Positions 21,834 to 32,800 of a DNA stretch of 64,000 nt are shown here, in pieces. The position numbers and the translations under genes are program-made. How positions within the stretch are numbered: position 1 is the first letter of the stretch; every line of letters starts with the position of its first letter. The notes under the pieces were generated by a model. The model was not told the origin of the DNA. It saw nothing but the letters and a program-made list of their open reading frames with translations, and did not search any database. This stretch comes from Folioceros fuciformis (lineage: Eukaryota; Anthocerotophyta; Anthocerotopsida; Anthocerotales): assembly GCA_049999805.1 (NCBI GenBank), contig JBNGIO010006273.1, positions 96,868 through 160,867 of the forward strand, given 5' to 3'.

Positions 21834-24800
21834 ATGGCTAAGCGCCAGAGGATGCAAATACGAGAGGTTTCTCCTAATCCCCCGCCTCAACAACTCGAGG
21901 AAAATCAAGGCAAGGAGATGCCGCCTACCGACTCAGCAGGACCATCCGGAGACAAATCTGAAGATTGGAAGACGCAGATGATGGTCGCTTTACGACAAAT
22001 TCTCCCCGAAATATTGCCGGAAGTTCTCCAAGATTTGACAGCATCTGGGAAAAAGGCAAGGAAGGATCCACAGCCTATAGCTCTACAAAATGAGGAAGCG
22101 GAAGACAATCAAGATCCTTTTCATATCTTCGAAGCAGTTCCGAGGGCAAATCTGAAGTTGACCGTGCCAGATAAGTATGAGGGAGTAAGGGATCTACAAG
22201 CTATTGATTCCTGGATTTACTCTATTGAAAGCTATCTTGCTTCATCTGGCCTGGAGCCTAAGCATTACTTAGGAACTGTGGGCAACTTTCTCAAAGGGTA
22301 TGCTTTGGTGTGGTGGCGAAGTTATTGTGCTAATGTAGCCCAGGGAAATCGAGCACACACCATCACAGACTAGGCATCTTTCAAAGAGGCCTTGAAGAAG
22401 CAGTTCCAACCTGCAAATGCTTTACGCTTGAGCCGGTAGCTGCTTGATAATATAAAGCAGACAGGTACTGTACGAGAATATGTAAGTACATTCAGTGAAG
22501 CTGTTATGCATTGTACTTCAATGAGTGAAGTTGACAAACTACATCGCTTCATGGTTGGTTTGAAGGACTGGGCTGCTAACAGAATTGAGTTGTATAGTCC
22601 AATGACCTTGGCAGAGGCCATAACAGCAGCAGATGCTATCCCAGATACCTTTCATTCCAACACATCCAACTCCTTAAGAAGATTTCGAGGTAATACCCGT
22701 GGACGGTATATGCAAACTAGAGTTTCTTCCAATAATGTTGCAAGAGGGACGCCCAAGGATAATGAAAGGAGTACAGTTGCAAGAGGCAACTCCAGTGCGA
22801 GCTTCCGTGGGAGAAATCGAGGAGTGCGTAGGGGGCGCGGACCTCAGAGAACAGGGACAATGGGTTCTCGGAAAGGAGTTTGTTTTGCTTGTGGAGAGCC
22901 GGGACATTACGCGAATGAATGCCCCAATACTCAACAAACTTTGAATGTTGTTCAAGACAACCCACAGCCCCAAAGACTCAGGATTACAGAAGTATCCGGA
23001 TCTGAAAATCCCAAATGACGGGATTGGCCACATGTTGCACAGGCTACATGTGGTGACTCTCAAGATGCTGAGGACAGCATTATTCATAGGGCAGGTGGAG
23101 AGCTCATGTATATAGAAGGATGTGTGAATCGTGAAGAAGCGAAGATGTTGCTTGATCTAGCAGCAACACATAATTTCATTTCTCCTGGCAGAGCAAGTAA
23201 GCTTGGTTTGACATGGGCTAGTATTTCAGAGCCATGTACAGTGAAACAAGCAAAAGAAAAGCTGCAGTTCTTAGGACAGCTAGAAAAAGTTCCTTTGCAG
23301 ATAGGCAATTGGACAGGACAAGCAAGCTTCACAGTTGTAGATATGGATGATCATGAAATCATCTTGGGCTTAGAATGGATGAAGGCCAATAAGGTATGTG
23401 TAGACGTGGACTCACGCACCATACAGATTGTAGGAGATGAAAAGCACAAAGTGAGTTGTGCAGTCCTTGAGCATCAGCTTGGGCACAAGATTGATGAAGT
23501 CATCTCTAAGAAAGAGCTCAAGCGTTGTGTCAAAAATGGAGAGGAACTCTATTTGTTGGTGTTGCAAGGACTAGAAGATGGTCTTGAGATGGAATCTCAG
23601 AAACAACCAAAGATTCCAAAGGAGATACAGGATGTCTTAGATGAGTTTAAAGACTTGATGCCTACTGAGTTACCTCTTTTACCTCAACGGAGAGTTGTAG
23701 ATCATGAAATTGATCTAAAACCAGGAAGTGTACCGCCATCAAGAGCGCCATATAGATTGTCGCTAGATGAGCTTCAAGAATTGAAGAGACAAATGTCTAA
23801 CTTGTTAGCCAAGGGCTATGTTAGAGTCTCAAAATCCCCATTTGGTGCGCCAGTATTGTTTACGCGAAAGAAGAATGGAGGATTAAGGTTATGCTTGGAT
23901 TACAGAGCACTCAACCAGATAACAGTCAAAAATTCCTATCCTTTGCCAAGGATGGATGATATGTTTGACAGGTTGAAAGGTGCTAAGTATTTTACCAGAC
24001 TGGATTTGATGGCTGGTTATTACCAGATTCGCATCGCAGAAGGACATGAATACAAAACTGCTTGTAGGACAAGGTATGGATCTTTTGAATTTCTAGTCAT
24101 GCCATTTGGACTCACTAATGCACCAGCCACATTTCAGACTCTCATGAATAGTATATTCAGAGATCTGTTGGATGAGTGTGTTGTGATCTATTTGGATGAC
24201 ATTTTGATATTCAGTTCTACCTTAGAGGAGCATGTCCAACACTTGAGGAAAGTGTTGGAAAGGTCAAGGGCAAATTCTTTGTTCTTAGCTATAACAAAGT
24301 GTGACTTTGTTAAGGAAGAAATAGACTTCCTTGGATTCATTGTCTCTGCTGATGGAATTAGGATGGATCCTGATAAGGTAAAAGCCATACAGAGTTGGCT
24401 GCCGCCAAGCAATGTGCATGAAGTGCGTATGTTTTTAGGATTGGCTAGCGTGTACAGAAGATTTGTACCAATGTTTGCCAAAATTGCTGCCCCATTAACT
24501 GATCTCTTGAAGAAGGTGAAGACATGGAAGTGGGATGAAGAATGTCAAAGGGCATTCGAGTTTCTCAAGTTGAAACTCAGCACTACCCCAGTACTAGCAA
24601 TCTATGATCCAAAGAAATATATAGAAGTGTATACTGATGCGTCAGATACAGCTATTGGAGGAGTGCTTATGCAAGAAGGTAGGCCAGTGGCTTACGAATC
24701 AAGAAAGTTGCATGAACATGAGAGGAAATACCCCACATATGAGAAGGAGATGACAGTCGTCATCAATTGTCTCAAGATTTGGAGACACTATCTTCTTGGA

Positions 24801-26483
24801 AGATCTTTTGTGCTGTACACAGATAATGTAAGTACAAGCTTCTTTTCTAATCAGCTGCGACTAAATGCTAGACAAGCAAGATGGCAAGATTTCCTAGCGA
24901 TGTATGATGTGGAGATTAAGTACAAGCCAGGGAAGGAAAATCTCGTGGCAGATGCTCTTAGTCGCAAGCAGGAGTTGAGTTTAATGTCTATTTTTAAGCT
25001 GAAGAATCCTAATCTAGCTACAACGCGGGTGGTGATTGAGCCAAGGGACACTCACACGCAGATTAAAGAGGCTTATCTGCGCGATCCATTAGTGCAAGAT
25101 TGGATCAACGAGATGGAGCAACCGGGGTCTAAGTTTAAGCTTAGAAATGGCTTGTTAATGTTCAAGCAAAACAGGATTGTGATTCCTGATTCTCAAGAGT
25201 TGAGAAAAAAGTTGCTTGCAGAATGTCACGATGTACTAAGTGCTGGTCATCGGGGAATTGACACAACTTATGAGAAGTTGAAGAAGCTGTTTTACTAGCC
25301 TGGAATGTACAAACATACTGTAGAGTATGTGAAGTCTTGTGTAGACTGTCAGCAGGATAAAGTAGAGCAGACAAATCCACGAGGTTTGTTGCAACCCCTG
25401 CCTATTCCAAGTGGGCCTTGGAAGAGTATATCAATGGATTTTGTTATGCCATTGCCACCCAGTAATGGATACACAGCTATCATGACAGTTGTTGATAGGT
25501 TCAGCAAGCAAGCACACTTTATCCCCACGAAGACGCAAGTGAAGGCTTTAGAAGTTGCTCAATTGTTTAAGAAGCATATCTATGTGTTACATGGATTGCC
25601 TATGCAAATTGTGAGTGATAGAGATCCTAGATTCACAGCGGAAATTTGGCAACAGCTTATGAAGAGCTTGGGAGTGCAACTATGTCTAAGTACAGCATAT
25701 CACCCTGATACAGATGGATCTACAGAAAGAGTAAACAAAATCCAAGAGGAATACTTACGACACTATGTACAAATGGACCAGAGGAACTGGAGTAATCATC
25801 TTGAGGATGCAGAGTTTTGTTATAACAATACTGTACATAGCTCCACAGGCTATACACCTTTTCAGATGACAGGTAACGAAGCAATGGACGCAGTTTCCAT
25901 GTTGAATGCTGACGTGTTTGAGACAGTAGCAAGAGAACCACGTGAATTTATTGAGCAGTTAAGCGCCAGGCATGAAATTGCTAAGAGGATTTTGGCCAAA
26001 GCTCAAGACAGGCAAAAGAAGTTTGCTGATAGGCACAGGAAAGAGGCAGAATTTCAAGTGGGTGACAAGGTTTGGGTAAAGTTGAAACACTTCCCAGTAC
26101 CTCAAGGATTGTTCCCAAAGTTAAGGCCTAAGTATGGAGGTCCTTTCGTAGTTCTAAAGCGCATTGGGAATGTGGCTTACAAACTACAACTGCCTAATTG
26201 GATCTTCTCTCATGATGTGTTTCATGTCTCTTTGCTGAAACCATTTGTGATTTCGAAAGAGAATGAAGACATGAACAGGAAAGACTATGTTATCCTGGTT
26301 CAATATAACCATAGTCTGCAAGAGATTGTTGAATTTCTAGCAGAAAGAGAAGTGCCTTATGTCCGTGGTAATGTTCTAGAGTATCTAGTAAGACTTCGTG
26401 ATTTTGCAGATCCTGTCTGGGTTTCACTTCAAGATGTGCAACAAGGATCATGGATGATCTCACGTTATACTGCAGGTCATTGA
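21834..26483 (+). pseudogene. Gag-pol polyprotein of the chromovirus, four in-frame stops
   Basis: One reading frame of 1550 codons from ATG 21834 to TGA 26481-26483, interrupted by TAG 22371, TAG 22437, TGA 23016 and TAG 25296. There is no frameshift. Gag includes the retrotransposon gag core and a zinc knuckle CFACGEPGHYANEC (near 22880). Protease shows DLAATHNFIS, where most relatives have D-S/T-G-A at the active site. RT carries YLDDILIFS (near 24190) and RNase H begins YTDASDTAIGG. Integrase has the HHCC finger (CVDC near 25340) and D,D,E residues (SMDFV, VSDRDPRF, DGSTERVN). The C-terminus has a degenerate chromodomain-like stretch, EYLVRLRDFADPVWVSLQDV. The element could be mobilised only in trans, if at all. 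Confidence 0.94.
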
Positions 26484-26504
26484 GGACAATGACATCTTCC
26501 TAGT

Positions 26505-26513
26505 GGGGGAGAG
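26505..26513 (+). other. Polypurine tract
   Basis: GGGGGAGAG immediately before the 3' LTR. It is the expected primer site for plus-strand DNA synthesis of an LTR retrotransposon. Confidence 0.88.
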
Positions 26514-27062
26514 AGTAATGGCATAAGTGAAACAAGGTGAAAGTTAAAAGTAGGAAGGTGAAAGCTAAATCTAGAGCTGTCTTGATGAAGAAGCAAGTAT
26601 GCTTTTTGCTGCCTTTGGAAACAAAATGTGTGTTCCAAGCAAAACCTCCTAAGAAGGATGGAGTTGTAATGACCACTAGTATTCTAGGATGAGTGGTGTG
26701 TATCATTCCTAGTTTTAACAGTGGCTTAGCTGTGGAGTATAAATAGGCCAGTATTAGGGTCTTAAGGATACTGTGATACACTGATACACAAAGAGGGCTT
26801 GAAGAGCAATCTTGTCTAATAGAGTCGAGGGCAGTAGCCAGTGGGGCGTAGATCGCCAGACTCTTTTGTAAGTAACTGGAATAAAGAGCAGCACCTAGAG
26901 GAGGTGGTCTGCGAGTCGTCAGAGGACGGCAGGCTACTTGGAACCTAGTGCTGAGTCGTGTGAGAGGGAGTGAGTGAATTGCAAGTGGAGCGCTGCGGAG
27001 TGTTTAGACGAGATTCAAGGCCGGTGCTTCCTTTTACGCTGCGTAAGGAAGGGGGCGTTACT
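26514..27062 (+). repeat. 3' LTR
   Basis: 549 bp with the same termini as the 5' LTR, and the TATA box at 26738-26745. It lacks 41 bp found in the 5' LTR after CACAAAGAGG. It ends GCGTTACT next to the right-hand ACTTA target duplication. Confidence 0.96.
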
Positions 27063-27182
27063 ACTTAAGTACTTTCTAGGCGTTCCGCCTAGCCACTATG
27101 CAATTGGTGGGCAACTTTTTTTTTCACTTCAACCGTCTTATCATGGAGCAGGGACTTTTAAAACTATGTCAAAGGGAATTGC

Positions 27183-28038
27183 TTAAACGCCGGCAACTGC
27201 AAAAAGGGGCACAATTGCCGTGGATGGCTTCAATTTTGCGGGATTACCCTTTATAGTCTGAGCAAATACAACTTGTCCCTGAACCTGAGGTGGGTAGATA
27301 TGTACGTCTATGGAAAAGAATTGTAGGACAACGTCTGCCGTAATGAAATCGAAGGGCATAATCATAGTAGTGTATGCCTCAAACCCATTTCCAAGATACT
27401 CTGGCAAAACAGTGTCCAACTTACAAAATTTGAAGAAAATGATTGCTAAGACGGTGAAGGTGAAGCTGCGAACCTATGGACTTATGTACTATTTCACCCG
27501 TACCTAGCACTCCTGAAAGTGCTGCGATGCCTTCCTCCAATGCCTGCGCCAGCATAGGGTGACAAGCATGACATACAACAGCGCTTTCAGATCATACATT
27601 GCGGATGAAAAAAATGACAGCACGAGAAAAGTTCTTCCAGATAATGAAGAATGACAGACCAAAAAGCTTCACGACATTGAATACGAAGTGCGTGATGAGA
27701 TCAGCGAAGTCATGAAGAGCAAAGAAGAGGAGCTGGAAGAAGTCCAATATTGCAAACAGCAAGGAACATAGAATACTTCTCAACAGAGCCAGAAGAATGT
27801 TCAGCAAGCCGAGCGATATTGACAGGCAAAGCCTCGAGAGGCGCGCGAGCAGATAGTCGGCAAGACTTGGGACTCCCCATAAGGCAGTTTTCAAAATTTT
27901 AGCGACCAGTAAACCGGGCAGTCGTAAGGTATGGATGATAGTCAGGAGCAAAATGCTAATCAGTTCAAAGACTGTGCGGGTTATGATATCCAAGACAAAA
28001 CTGAAAAGTTTAATGAAGAGGTCGGCCAGAATGGTCAT
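27183..28038 (-). CDS. Predicted multi-pass membrane protein, unknown family
   Basis: I do not recognise the family. Three exons can be joined in one frame with GT-AG borders: 28038-27598 (donor GTATGA), 27543-27504, and 27445-27183. They total 744 nt, 247 aa. The first 147 residues are almost entirely hydrophobic, with several candidate membrane segments (for example LISILLLTIIHTL, LLNILLALLRSIL, LFGLSFFIIW). The middle exon reads ALEEGIAALSGVL. The last ~85 residues are soluble-looking (EYLGNGFEAYTTM, IYPPQVQGQVVFAQ). The fact that all three pieces fit phase and length supports a real gene. Upstream exons cannot be excluded. It ends about 120 bp from the retrotransposon target site and shows no transposon hallmark. 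Confidence 0.5.
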
Positions 28039-29861
28039 CTTTGGAGAAGGGGTTCAAAGACAAGATAGGGAAGCAACAAGAAGGACGAGACTTTACAAAT
28101 CCATTTTTTCGTCGACTGCAGAATCTCAGACACTTCATTGAGGTAAGTAACATGGGAGACTGGGAGGGACCACTTTCAATGTCCATAAAACTCTCAACAA
28201 GACATCAAAATCCCTGTAAGCAGAGAAAATCAAGCTCCTTGACTGCTCACATTGTGGAGCATGAAAGCATCGCCACAAGTTCCGGTCTACGTCCTGTTGC
28301 AGGTTTGCACTAGCAACATGCAGAGCTCCGGTCGAGTTAGATCCCCCATGCCCGCGCCGTCTGTTCACCTCCGACCACCTTCCACAGAGCATATCGATAA
28401 ATGGAAGACCCGTTCGAACAAGCTCTGGCATGTCTCCGTTCCGAGACTTTAGCAGCCTGTATTACCCTGTGCCTCTCATCACTTCTGGAGAGAGTTGAAT
28501 ATCCACGGTGTCGCGAAAATCAGTGCTTCAAGTTGTTCTGCACAAAAAAGATTGATCTCCAGCACAAGATTGGCCCTGATCCGCGTAACTGATTCAAGAA
28601 CAAGGACCGCCTCTGTAACACCTCACCTGCACTGCAACAAATGTAGCGGCAGGCGCTGGTTAAGTCACCAATTACCAGACAACAAAATCCTCGAACACCA
28701 GCGCGCGAGTTCAGACGTCGCGAGAACCGCGCTTTCCATTCTGCTAAACAAAGTCCGCAATCTGATGCCTGACAAGGCAAAGAAAGATACTACCCAGGCC
28801 GATCGGGCCAAACTACCTCTACACCAAAATCCGCTTCTCCACTAACAGCCAAGAATTCAAAAATGCCAGCCTTGCGGCTGGAACATGCGCAGCCAATGCG
28901 AGACGTTTCAGAACGCTCCAACCAGCCCCGTAGAGCAGCACGGCTGCGCAAATCCAGCAGTACGAAGCTGCTCACGCCAGAAAATGCGTCCGATTCCTCC
29001 AAAGCCAGAGACCGAAAGCCAGCAGCAAAGCGCCAAGCACTCCCGCGCTCTTGGGCCAAGAGACGCGAATCGAAACGCGGCAAAGCGACGTTGAGTAGGC
29101 AACATTTTCCTCATCTCCGCAGCGTGGCAGGCAGTCCCTGAACCGGGAACGGTACAGCGGGAGTGGCGTGGGAAATTGGAAGACAGGAAGGAGGAAGGAA
29201 GGGACGCTTTTGCAGCAGGACAGAACAAGGCTCAACGGAGGAGGGAAATTGGAACAATAATATTTTAATGGGTTCGAGATCGCTTTTGGACGCCGTCTTC
29301 GAGGGCAATCATCACAAAACGGCTCGGCAGTCTGCGGCTAACCTCAGGTCAAGCGCGGCCTAACCGGAGGGTAGGTAAGAAAAAAGCAAACAAAACAAGA
29401 ATCAGTCAGAGTGAGTACAGTCGGCGGGCATGAGGCAGACAGTCCCAGGCCTGTCAAAGAAGTGAACTTGCAGGTTGCCATACGGAAACAACCATGCTGC
29501 ATGCATGCCGCTGGTCGTCGTCGTTCGTAGCATCTTTGTGCGGAAGTGAAAGAAAACAATGGCTTCTGCTCATCACACGTTTCAGATGATTTGCTCGCCT
29601 CAAGTACAGAAACTCTCCAGCCAGGCGTGGGAGGGATGTGAACATGTCCGACCTTGCACAGGAGATGCCATGCCCGGCCCTGCCCTGCCCAGTCCAGCCC
29701 AGCCCACTTCGGATGCGTGCCCGAGGAGCTTATCCATGAAAAACCATGGCGTGCTCTGGCCGCAGCCCAGACCAACACCGACCCGTAACTCGCAATAGCT
29801 AGTGGGTGCAAAGTGCGGCAGAAGGCCCACCTTGGGTCACGTGGCTTGGCGTGGTTGCGAT
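28039..29861. other. Intergenic region, no gene recognised
   Basis: 1.8 kb between the membrane-protein gene start and the 3' end of the PPR gene. It has moderate to high GC with several overlapping short open frames on both strands, none with a protein signature. It should hold the PPR 3' UTR and the promoter of the membrane-protein gene. Confidence 0.55.
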
Positions 29862-32800
29862 TCAGTCTGTAGAGCCGTTGTTCAGATTTTCCATCAGACT
29901 GTCCACCTTGTCGTAGATGGCTTTTCTCTGTGGGTGGCCCAAGTCGTCCACCACAAACCGATGAACTTCATTCTCTGTCTCAATCCAGGTGGCCCCGGGC
30001 CGCTTCGATACTCCTGCCACCTTCATCTGCTTTCTTACCTCAGCAGCCTCCGGGGTTCTGCCGGCTGCGGCGTAGATGTTGGACATCAGAACATACGGAG
30101 CTGCTGCGCCTGGATCGATTTGAATGAGTTGGTCGAAGGCCCGAGCTGCCACTTCCACATTGTTGTGTGTTTGACATGCCCCGAGGACAGACATCCACAG
30201 GCTGGCCTCGGCTGGTACCGGCATTCTTTTGATGAAGTCCTCAGCCTCCTGGAAATGGCCAGCGCGACTTAGAAGGTCCACCATGCAGGCATAGTGTGTC
30301 ATGGTGAAGGTGATTCCCAGCTTCTCAGCAGCTGTTGAGAAAATTTGGCAGCCTTCATCTACCAGACCACAGTGACTGCAGGCAAAGAGGACAGATATTA
30401 AAGTGACCTCGTTGGGCTTGATGCCCTCCTGCTGCATCTGCTGGAACAGTTCCAGGGCTGTTTTAGCCTGTCCATGCTGGGCGTATGCCCCTATGATCGC
30501 ATTCCATGACACTACCGTCCGTTTAGGTAAGCTGTCAAACACTCCTCGCGCCTCATCCAAGCTCCCGCCCTTGGCATACATATCGAGAAGAGTGTTACCA
30601 ATCACTTCATCTGACTGAAAGCCACTCTTGGTAATCTGGGAATGAAGTTCCTTAACTTCAACTAGGCTGCTAGAGTCTTTGAGGATGCTTAGGAAAGTTG
30701 TTTTGTTCGGTTGGGTGCCTTCGTTTTGCATGTCAAGGAAGAGTGTGAAAGCCTCGTGGCTGATCCCATGCTGAGCATAACCACCTATCAGGACATTCCA
30801 ACAAGCTACGGATTTTTCAGGCAGTTTGTCAAAGAGTTCACGCGCCTCATCCAACCTCCCACATTTTACATACATGTCCACGAGGTTCATCGTCACTGCT
30901 GCATCAGACTCCATTCCGCTATTGACCAAATGAGTATGGATCTCCTTGCCTTGGGCCAGAGCAGATGTGGTGCTACATGCTCTTAGGATGCTCAAGTATG
31001 TAGCCTTGTCCGGCTGAATACCTTCTCCAAGCATGTGCCGAAATAACTGCAGGGCCTTCTCTGCATCCCCTTGTTGAGCATATCCACCAATCAGAACCGT
31101 CCACGAGATGACATCGCTCTTTGACAACTTGTGGAAGACTTCGTGTGCCTCGTCCATACTCCCACACTTGACGTACATGGCCATGAGCGCATTGCCTACT
31201 ACGTCATCAATCTTTACTCCTCCCTCCAGAAGCTGGGTATGTATTTTCTTGCCTTCGTCAAGGGCTGTGATGATTGCACATCCTTTGAGGATGCTCAGAA
31301 TAGTCACCTTGTCTGGCTCCAAGCCCTCGTCTTGCATTTGCTTGGACAGTAGCAAACCCTCTTGAGCTTGTCCATGTTGCACATATCCAGCAATCATGGT
31401 ATTCCACGAAACAACAGTTTTCTCTGGTAGTCCATCAAACAGCTTACGTGCTTCATCAAGGCACCCACACTTGGCATAAGTGTCCACAAAAGCATTCCTC
31501 AGAACAACGTCCGACTGAACTCCACTCTTAGTCACCTGGAATTCAATTTGTTTCAATTTTTCTAGGGCCGATATGCTGCCAGCTGCTTGCACAACTGCCA
31601 GGAATGTTACTTTATCAGGTTCAATGCCAGCCTGCAGCATTTGCTCATACAGGATAAGCGCCCTCTCACCATCTCCATCCTGTGCATAACCTCCGATAAT
31701 AACCGTCCATGAAACAACATCTGGAGCTGACAAGGAATCGAAGCATTTCTGTGCATCCCGCATGCTCCCACATCTGGCATACATGTCGACAAGGGTGCTT
31801 CCAACAAGATCATCCTTCTCTAAGCCATATTTCAGCACTTTGGCATGAATAGTTTTAGCCAGACTGAGGTGCTCCCTGCTCTGACAGGCCTTCAGCAAGC
31901 TCAAAAAGGTCATTCTGTCTGGAACCATGCCTTCCTTCAACATCTCAGAGAACAGGTGGACAGCTTCTTGACTTTGCCCATGCTGGGTGTACGCGCCAAT
32001 GATTGCATTCCATGAGACTATATCTTGCTGTGGCAATTTACGAAAAATGTTCCTAGCGTCATCAAGGTTCCCAGCTCTGCCATACATGTCGACAAGGGTG
32101 TTGCCAATAGCCGAATCCAACCCCAATCCAACTTCAACCACCTGTGCATGGATCTGTTTGCCCTGTTCCACACTCGGAGAACTGCTACATGCCTTAAGAA
32201 CAGCCAAGAATGTAACCCTGTTGGGCTCCACGCCCTCCTCCTGCATCCGTTTGTAAAGTTGAAGAGCTTCCTCAAAACGCTTGTGCTGAACATATCCTCC
32301 AATTAGGGAATTCCAAGACACCGCGCTTCGTTCAGGCAATGTGTCGAACAGTGCGCGTGCCTCATCCAAACTTCCACATTTTGCATACATGTCGACGAGA
32401 CTGCTACCGATGGCAACATCAATCTTGATGTCGCTGTCTGTAAGCAGCTCATGAATTTGCTTGCCTTCAAGAAGAGCACCGATGCTGGCACAGCCCTTAA
32501 GTGCACCCATGACTGTGATGCGATCTGGCTTCACCCTCTCCTTCTGCATTCTTGTGAAAAGCTGCAGTGCCTCACCACCTAGCCCATGCTGTGAATACCC
32601 ACCAATCATAGCATTCCATGAGGCTACGGTCCTCTCAGGCAACCTTTCGAATATATCCCGAGCCTCGTCGACAGCTCCAAATTTGGCATACATCGCGATC
32701 ATAGTGTTTGCCACAGTTGTATCTAATTCCAGTCCACATTTAATGAGCTGGGAGTGCAACTGCTTTCCCTCAGCTGGGGCAGGAATGTGGGTACATGCCT

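Larger units (their letters stand above)
21205..27067 (+). mobile_element. Ty3/gypsy LTR retrotransposon (chromovirus), complete but stop-disabled
   Basis: Structurally complete element at 21210-27062 flanked by the 5-bp target-site duplication ACTTA (21205-21209 and 27063-27067). LTRs start AGTAATG and end CGTTACT, so the termini form a short inverted repeat rather than the usual TG...CA. Between them lie a PBS for initiator-Met tRNA, one continuous gag-pol frame in the order gag, protease, RT, RNase H, integrase, chromodomain (order typical of Ty3/gypsy), and a polypurine tract. The LTRs differ at about 19 of 549 aligned positions (about 3.5%), of which about 15 are transitions, plus one 41-bp indel. 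The insertion is therefore not fresh, and four stop codons make it non-autonomous. Confidence 0.97.

Noticed and set aside
28863-29235. Overlapping frames of about 90-106 codons on both strands
   Set aside because: No protein signature; expected by chance in GC-rich DNA.
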